Source of the DNA: Karstenula rhodostoma CBS 690.94 | Taxonomy: Eukaryota > Ascomycota > Dothideomycetes > Pleosporales > Didymosphaeriaceae | Assembly (NCBI GenBank): GCA_010093485.1 | Contig: MU001492.1 | Span: 460,228 to 524,227, forward strand | Length of the DNA: 64,000 nucleotides | Direction of reading: 5' to 3' | Shown here: piece after piece, positions 63,565 to 64,000 of the stretch | Position numbering within the stretch: position 1 is the first letter of the stretch | Layout: every line of letters begins with the position of its first letter | The notes under the pieces: generated by a model | What the model was told of the DNA's origin: nothing | Seen by the model: the letters and a program-made list of their open reading frames with translations, nothing else | Database searches by the model: none | Program-made: the position numbers and the translations under genes

Positions 63565-64000
63565 GTAGGTTCGGGTGAAGACGGGTTTTGTGATTGCGAA
63601 AGGAACCTGGGTGTTGACTGACGTCATTGTGTAATTGTGGATTGTGTGTTGTGTGGTTGTTGGCCGTTCTTGATACCCTAATTGTTGGTGTTATCGGCGC
63701 ATTTTACAGGGAACGACTGGATTTGGACGTATGAAGTCTATTTGCTGGATCAGCATGCGCCTGTCTACACATTGATTCGACTTGAACCCCGCAGCATCAC
63801 ATATCGTTTGATTCATTCGCTCACTTTCGGACCGTTTTCGAATTCGCTTGCCTGTTACAAGGTCGTATAGGGAAGATGCAAACCGGACCCTCCATGAAAA
63901 AAGATGTGCTTGCTGTTACGGCCGCAGCATGCCGCTAGAGGTCATCCTTCATCCCATGCACTGAACGCCAAATCCCCGTCTTTCCCTCTGACACATCTAG
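63565..64000. other. right window edge, no gene seen
   Basis: 436 bases downstream of the hydroxylase-like gene. One 62-codon frame at 63682-63870 has no recognised motif. Confidence 0.4.

Noticed and set aside
1..64000. CRISPR arrays, rRNA genes, riboswitches
   Set aside because: No regularly spaced repeats, rRNA-like blocks or riboswitch-like folds were seen, as expected for a nuclear fungal segment.

Overview
The window reads as nuclear DNA of a filamentous ascomycete (Pezizomycotina), most likely a dothideomycete of the Pleosporales type; the class is inference. The grounds are intron-poor genes on both strands, short introns (43-99 nt, one of 296 nt) with GT-AG ends and CTAAC/CTAAT-like branch sites, a Zn2Cys6 regulator, a GAF hybrid histidine kinase, GH15 and LPMO secreted enzymes, and AT-rich gaps holding small inverted-repeat elements and decayed genes. 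Splice sites were placed by eye; every spliced model given here restores one open frame.

Layout. 1-6.2 kb: the 3' end of a decayed bifunctional terpene synthase, a secreted GH15 glucoamylase, a Zn2Cys6 regulator, a small Cys-rich one-span membrane protein, and a truncated BCS1-like AAA ATPase relic. 6.2-13.7 kb: AT-rich sequence, a SET-domain protein, a T1/BTB-domain protein and a large membrane protein whose first intron is GC-AG. 14-23.8 kb: an S10 serine carboxypeptidase, a hybrid histidine kinase, a Tc1/pogo-like MITE, a four-exon protein of unknown role and an SRR1-like protein. 23.8-31.7 kb: two uncharacterised helical proteins, a PflX-type radical SAM protein with a likely mitochondrial presequence, a small But2-like secreted protein and a medium-chain dehydrogenase/reductase. 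31.7-37 kb: two MITEs, one Mutator-like with a 9-bp target duplication, an LPMO-like secreted protein, and a HET-domain relic split by a 108-bp insertion. 37-43 kb: an Old Yellow Enzyme homologue, a multi-span membrane protein, and a gene-poor stretch with a strong hairpin and a second copy of the element found in the HET relic. 43-64 kb: mostly conserved genes: FIG4 phosphoinositide phosphatase, a hemerythrin-like protein, DCC1, a BUD3-like RhoGEF, an ACS-type MFS transporter, a large alpha/beta-hydrolase protein and a fatty-acid-hydroxylase-superfamily protein.

No operon, secondary-metabolite cluster or defence island can be made out; neighbours mostly serve unrelated functions. The notable material is in the gaps: three decayed genes (terpene synthase, BCS1-like, HET) and several inverted-repeat elements with recognisable ends and target duplications. 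The best-supported new observation is the HET relic, where removing a 108-bp insertion plus one copy of its 14-bp flanking repeat rejoins the HET frame exactly. I found no wholly new biological system.
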